This document shows positions 7,381 to 10,352 of a DNA stretch of 10,352 bases, piece by piece; positions within the stretch are counted from its first letter, which is position 1; each line of letters begins with the position of its first letter. A model generated the notes under the pieces. That model saw only the letters and a list, made by a program, of their open reading frames with translations, was not told where the DNA came from and made no database searches. This DNA comes from Frondihabitans sp. GTDB lineage: Bacteria; Actinomycetota; Actinomycetes; Actinomycetales; Microbacteriaceae. The DNA lies in contig JAODMX010000315.1 of NCBI GenBank assembly GCA_025464735.1, forward strand, positions 1 through 10,352, given 5' to 3'. The translations under genes and the position numbers were made by a program.

Positions 7381-7390
7381 TACCCGGGTA
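7381..7390. promoter_or_regulatory. Perfect 10-base palindrome, candidate operator
   Basis: TACCCGGGTA reads the same on both strands. It sits in the divergent region between the transporter unit and the TetR gene, over the -35 area of the candidate minus-strand promoter. The symmetry does not extend further outward (T opposite T on the next pair). Position and symmetry fit an operator for the adjacent TetR protein. TetR sites are usually somewhat longer, so the true site may include less symmetric flanks. Confidence 0.4.
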
Positions 7391-7406
7391 TTTCGGGGGT
7401 GTTGCC

Positions 7407-7436
7407 TTCACCGCACGATCGGCGAGTCGTTACGGT
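7407..7436 (+). promoter_or_regulatory. Candidate promoter for a leaderless TetR transcript
   Basis: TTCACC (7407-7412) and TACGGT (7431-7436) are separated by 18 bases. TACGGT fits the actinobacterial TANNNT -10 pattern and ends 7 bases before the ATG at 7444, so transcription would begin at or next to the start codon. No Shine-Dalgarno sequence precedes this ATG, consistent with leaderless translation, which is common in actinobacteria. Both points are indirect. Confidence 0.4.
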
Positions 7437-7443
7437 CGACACC

Positions 7444-8046
7444 ATGACCACTTCTGAGACGACCGATGTCGCCGACCGCCGCGAGCGGCTCCTCGACGAC
7501 GTCGTGGACTACGTGCTCGACCACGGCGTCTCGGGGCTGACCCTCCGAGCTTTGGCCGGGGCGGTCGGGTCGAACAACCGCATGCTTCTCTACTACTTCG
7601 GCAGTCGCGACGACCTGATCGTGGCCGCGCTCCACGGCGCGGAAGCCAGGTTTCCCGGGATGCACGCGATCATGACGGGCATCGACGCCCACGACCTCGC
7701 GCTGCCTGAGCGGTTGGAGCGGGCGTGGCGCACCATTTCGGATCCTGAGAATCTGCCCTTCCACCGGTTGTTCTTCGAGATCTTCGGGCTGGCATCGTTC
7801 GAGCGGGAGAAATTCGCCGGCCTGCTCGATCTCATCGGCACCGAGTGGGTCGACCACGTCGCTCGGGCATTCGCCGACGACGGTGTCAACGAGGCGACCT
7901 CGCTTGCGCTCGCCCACGAGACGGTGGCGTTGTGGCGCGGATTCCAGGCGACACTCCTCAGCACGGGAGACGCCGCCACGGTCGAGCGCGCCGCCTCAGC
8001 CGCCCTCGACTCGATCGTCGCCCGCGCTCAAGCGGCCTCAGATTAA
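7444..8046 (+). CDS. TetR-family transcriptional regulator
   Basis: This 200-residue DNA-binding regulator begins with a TetR helix-turn-helix at about 12-60. It includes LDHGVSGLTLRALAGAVG and the diagnostic LLYYFGSRDDLI recognition/closing segment (49-59), where the family more usually has YYHF or YHYF. The remainder is an all-helical ligand-binding and dimerisation domain of normal length. The start at 7444 places the helix-turn-helix near the N-terminus; an open frame upstream to 7282 lacks a better start. It is transcribed away from the transporter/deaminase unit and towards the monooxygenase. It is therefore placed to control either or both, most simply as a repressor released by a pathway compound. 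Two different inverted repeats flank the gene (7381-7390 and 8074-8089), and only one need be its own operator. The ligand is unknown. Confidence 0.9.
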   Translation: MTTSETTDVADRRERLLDDVVDYVLDHGVSGLTLRALAGAVGSNNRMLLYYFGSRDDLIVAALHGAEARFPGMHAIMTGIDAHDLALPERLERAWRTISDPENLPFHRLFFEIFGLASFEREKFAGLLDLIGTEWVDHVARAFADDGVNEATSLALAHETVALWRGFQATLLSTGDAATVERAASAALDSIVARAQAASD

Positions 8047-8073
8047 CGTTCTGTTTCGTCTCTGGACGAGAGT

Positions 8074-8089
8074 TGAACCATTTGGTTCA
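8074..8089. promoter_or_regulatory. Inverted repeat TGAACCA-TT-TGGTTCA, candidate operator of the monooxygenase gene
   Basis: Seven-base perfect arms (8074-8080 and 8083-8089) surround a TT centre, ending 8 bases before the ATG at 8098. A protein dimer bound here would block the start of transcription or of the message. Its A/T content stands out in a GC-rich region. A possible -10, TAACGT (8044-8049), overlaps the TetR stop and would put the repeat just downstream of the start of transcription, but it has no convincing -35. The sequence is unlike the palindrome at 7381-7390. Confidence 0.55.
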
Positions 8090-8097
8090 CTGACATC

Positions 8098-9513
8098 ATG
8101 AAACAGATCCACCTCGGTGTCTTCGAAGTCGCCGGCCCTCAGGTCGGCGGCACCCTCAGCTGGTCACTGCCCGACAGCGACACGGTCAACTACCACGACC
8201 TCGATCTCTGGATCGGCATGGCGAAGGTCCTCGACCAAGCGGGCTTCGACTTCCTGTTCTTCGCCGACGGCTTCGGCTACCCGGCCATCGACGGCGATCT
8301 GCCTGAGACCTCGGCGCGCAGCGGAATCAACTTTCCCGGCATGGATCCGTCCCTCCTGATCCCGACATTGGCTCGCGAGACCGAGCGGCTCGGCTTCGTC
8401 GTGACCTCGTCGACCGGGCTCGATCACCCGGTGCAGACCGCCAGACGCTTCGCCACTCTCGATCACCTCACCGGAGGGCGCGTCGGTTGGAACATCGTCA
8501 CCGGCGCCTCTCAGAACACCGTGGCCGAGCTCTTCGGCCACGACACCATGAAGGGCCACGACGACCGCTACGACCAGGCCGACGAATACGTCGACCTCGC
8601 TCTCACCCTGTGGCAGGGCTCGTGGGAAGACGACGGATTCGTCGGCGACAAGGCCACGGGTGTTCTCGCCGACCGAGCGAAGATCCACCGCATCGACTAC
8701 GACGGAACACACTTCCGCTCCTCCGGTTACTTCACCGTCGCACCGTCGCCGCAACGCACGCCGGTGCTCTTCCAAGCCGGAACGTCGGCGCGAGGTCGCG
8801 CGTACGCCGCCCGCAACGCCGAGGCGGTTTTCGTGCAGGGCACGACCGTGCCGCAGACCACCTCGAACGTCGCCGACATTCGCGCGAAAGCGGCGGCCCA
8901 CGGGCGCGACCCGTCGAGCATCAAGATCCTTGTCGGGCTCACCGTCACCGTCGCACCGACGACGGCCGAGGCGGTTGCCCTCCGAAAGGAGTTCGACGAC
9001 CTTCAGACCGACGACGTGGTGACCGTGCTCTACGCCGGCAACACCGGAATCGACCTGCTCTCACTCGACCCCGACCGCGACCTGACTCAGCTCCGCGACG
9101 ACGGCGGCCCGGTCGGGCAGATGGGGCAGAGCAACATCGATCGGTTCCTGCCGCAGGATGGCAGCAAGGCTCCGACCGTGCGCGAGATCCTCGACGATCT
9201 CAAGGGCAAGGGCACGCGAGGGCTGCAGCTCGTCGGCAACCCCATCGAGGTCGCCGACGCTCTGGAGGCTCTCGTCGACGAGACCGACCTCGACGGCTTC
9301 TTGATCGAGCCGATTTTCGGCACTCGCGACCTGACCGATTTCGCGACGCTCGTCGTCCCGGAGCTTCGGCGGCGCGGACGAATGCCGGCCGCACCGGGGA
9401 CGGGAACGCTTCGCGAGCAGATGCTCGGCGCGGGGGCGCACCTCGCGAGCGACCATCCGGGAGCGCGGTTCAGCGTGACGCCGACGGCTGTCGCTGCGGC
9501 TGTTCAGGCCTGA
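8098..9513 (+). CDS. Flavin-dependent (LLM-class) monooxygenase, NtaA/SnaA/DszA type
   Basis: This 471-residue oxygenase is expected to use reduced flavin (FMNH2) and O2 to oxidise a small organic molecule in the cytosol. It is the long, luciferase-like two-component type. The barrel is recognisable from LWIGMAKVLDQAGFDFLFFAD (38-57), the LDHLTGGRVGWNIVTG block (121-136) and TPVLFQAGTSARGRAYAARNAEAVF (221-245), all typical of nitrilotriacetate monooxygenase component A relatives. Length is usual for this subgroup and longer than RutA-type enzymes. The partner flavin reductase is not encoded in the window. The ATG at 8098 lacks a clear ribosome site and follows the inverted repeat at 8074-8089. 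The gene is 51 bases after TetR, on the same strand. The substrate is unknown; a link to the deaminases' heterocycle is suggested only by proximity. Confidence 0.92.
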   Translation: MKQIHLGVFEVAGPQVGGTLSWSLPDSDTVNYHDLDLWIGMAKVLDQAGFDFLFFADGFGYPAIDGDLPETSARSGINFPGMDPSLLIPTLARETERLGFVVTSSTGLDHPVQTARRFATLDHLTGGRVGWNIVTGASQNTVAELFGHDTMKGHDDRYDQADEYVDLALTLWQGSWEDDGFVGDKATGVLADRAKIHRIDYDGTHFRSSGYFTVAPSPQRTPVLFQAGTSARGRAYAARNAEAVFVQGTTVPQTTSNVADIRAKAAAHGRDPSSIKILVGLTVTVAPTTAEAVALRKEFDDLQTDDVVTVLYAGNTGIDLLSLDPDRDLTQLRDDGGPVGQMGQSNIDRFLPQDGSKAPTVREILDDLKGKGTRGLQLVGNPIEVADALEALVDETDLDGFLIEPIFGTRDLTDFATLVVPELRRRGRMPAAPGTGTLREQMLGAGAHLASDHPGARFSVTPTAVAAAVQA

Positions 9514-10250
9514 CGGGCCCACTCATCGACGAGGGGGTACAGCTCTTCGAAGGTGCCAGCTCGGTAGGTGGGGCGTGCATCGGCGTCGGGGAAGCGCTCG
9601 ATGAGTGCCGTGACCGAACCCTGGGCCGCCGCCGGCTCGAGGTCGTTACGCCAGATGTCGCCGACGCTGAAGAGACGCTCCGGGTGGTCGGCCAAGCTGT
9701 GCTCGGTGCGGAGTCGCTCGAGCACAGCCGCCATGCCCGAGGGCTTGTGCGCGTCCGTGACGATCTCGTCGAAAGAGCCGTCGAGCCCGAGGCGCGCGAG
9801 CTGCGACCCGAGACCCGTGACGGAGGCGTTGGTGACGAGCACGACACCGACCTCGTCGGGCAACCCGTCGAGGAGCGCGCGGAGGCCGGTCGGTGCCCAG
9901 GTGCGAAGGCCACCGTCCGCCAGTTCGGCACGACTGGCTTCGTAGGCGCCCGCGAGATCGTCGGAGAGGATGCCGCGCGATCGCGCCAGAGCCGCGGCCG
10001 CCGCGTAGCCGTCGGCGCTGCCCACGACTCGCTCGAGTTCGGCCGCGAGGTCGGCTGGCACGTCGTCGGCGCGCTCGACGCTCGTCGGCCCCTCCAAGAA
10101 CCGCGCCACCGTGTCGAAGACGATCGTGCCAGCGTGCGCAGGATCCGACAGCGCCAGCGCCTCGTCCAGGTGGCGGGCGTAGCTGAGGACGGGGCCGTCG
10201 CCGAGGCAGACGGTGCCGTCGAAGTCGAGTATGAGCAGTCGAGATGCCAT
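9504..10250 (-). CDS. HAD-family hydrolase (probable phosphatase)
   Basis: This 248-residue haloacid dehalogenase-superfamily protein is most likely a small-molecule phosphatase. All four motifs are present: motif I LDFDGT with nucleophile D9 and acid/base D11, motif II VTNAS with T140, motif III K169 (AHKPSG), and motif IV GDIWRND with D198 and D203. About 120 residues between motifs I and II form an insertion of the helical C1 cap kind, which sets substrate choice and cannot be read from sequence. The ATG at 10250 is chosen over an in-frame GTG at 10274 because GGGGAGG lies 8 bases upstream of it and the protein then starts right at the first strand. The gene ends inside the monooxygenase gene (10-base tail-to-tail overlap). 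It shows no functional tie to the transporter unit. Confidence 0.9.
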   Translation of the reverse strand: MASRLLILDFDGTVCLGDGPVLSYARHLDEALALSDPAHAGTIVFDTVARFLEGPTSVERADDVPADLAAELERVVGSADGYAAAAALARSRGILSDDLAGAYEASRAELADGGLRTWAPTGLRALLDGLPDEVGVVLVTNASVTGLGSQLARLGLDGSFDEIVTDAHKPSGMAAVLERLRTEHSLADHPERLFSVGDIWRNDLEPAAAQGSVTALIERFPDADARPTYRAGTFEELYPLVDEWARQA

Positions 10251-10258
10251 CCCACAAT

Positions 10259-10265
10259 CCTCCCC
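10259..10265 (-). promoter_or_regulatory. Ribosome binding site deciding the HAD hydrolase start
   Basis: The minus strand reads GGGGAGG, a strong Shine-Dalgarno match 8 bases before the ATG at 10250. It lies inside the extension that a GTG start at 10274 would translate, which argues for the shorter protein. Confidence 0.7.
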
Positions 10266-10316
10266 TACGCGCACGCGCCTGGTGTTCGCCGGCGGGAGAG
10301 CTCGAGCAGCGACCCG

Positions 10317-10352
10317 CTACGCGGCGCCGTCGAACATCGACGTGACCGAACC
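10317..10352 (-). CDS. Possible C-terminal end of an unidentified gene (cut by window edge)
   Basis: The minus strand is open from the edge and reads GSVTSMFDGAA then TAG (stop at 10317-10319). Only 11 residues are visible and I do not recognise the protein. Support is positional. The HAD gene starts 66 bases downstream with a strong ribosome site but no evident promoter, as expected if it is read through from an upstream minus-strand gene. The plus strand is also open in this short stretch, so the call is tentative. Confidence 0.3.
   Translation of the reverse strand, partial: GSVTSMFDGAA

Noticed and set aside
7282..7443. Longer TetR protein starting at 7282
   Set aside because: It would add about 54 non-domain residues before the helix-turn-helix and cover the divergent promoter region; no ribosome site supports it.
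10298..10307. Overlapping small palindromes GAGCTC and GCTCGAGC upstream of the HAD gene
   Set aside because: They are short, GC-rich, without a T-run or promoter context, and likely to arise by chance.

Overview
The window is high-GC, gene-dense bacterial DNA with GTG/ATG starts, 1-8 base gene overlaps and a Tat-type lipoprotein signal. This fits an actinobacterium, most likely in or near the Microbacteriaceae; the family placement is an inference from protein style, not a search result.

Layout. (1) Bases 1-1053 (+) carry the C-terminal three quarters of 6-phosphogluconate dehydrogenase (gnd), cut by the window edge. It is closed by a long hairpin at 1061-1116 that probably terminates transcription in both directions. 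(2) Bases 7245 down to 1129 (-) form one compact six-gene unit: a Tat/lipobox substrate-binding protein, an ATPase, two permeases (together a NitT/TauT-type ABC importer of the THI5/ThiY/RibY-like kind), an adenosine-deaminase-fold protein, and a TRZ/ATZ-type amidohydrolase resembling 8-oxoguanine deaminase. Four of the five junctions overlap by 1-8 bases and the fifth is 8 bases wide. (3) A 198-base divergent intergenic region (7246-7443) holds a perfect 10-base palindrome, TACCCGGGTA, and candidate promoters. (4) A TetR-type regulator (7444-8046, +) is followed by a large flavin-dependent (LLM, NtaA/SnaA/DszA-type) monooxygenase (8098-9513, +), whose start is preceded by a second, different inverted repeat, TGAACCA-TT-TGGTTCA. 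(5) A HAD-family phosphatase (10250-9504, -) converges on the monooxygenase with a 10-base tail overlap. The last 36 bases may hold the C-terminus of another minus-strand gene.

How the genes may work together (inference): the six-gene unit looks like import of an amino-substituted N-heterocycle, such as a modified purine or pyrimidine, followed by two hydrolytic deaminations. The TetR gene is divergent from it and is a natural candidate regulator. The monooxygenase may act in the same pathway, but no flavin reductase is present here. The deaminase in the middle keeps all metal and catalytic residues of the adenosine deaminase family but has His in place of the residue that contacts the ribose 5'-OH, so its substrate is probably not plain adenosine. 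No ribosomal RNA, tRNA, CRISPR array, insertion sequence or prophage gene was seen. No gene-free stretch exceeds 300 bases.
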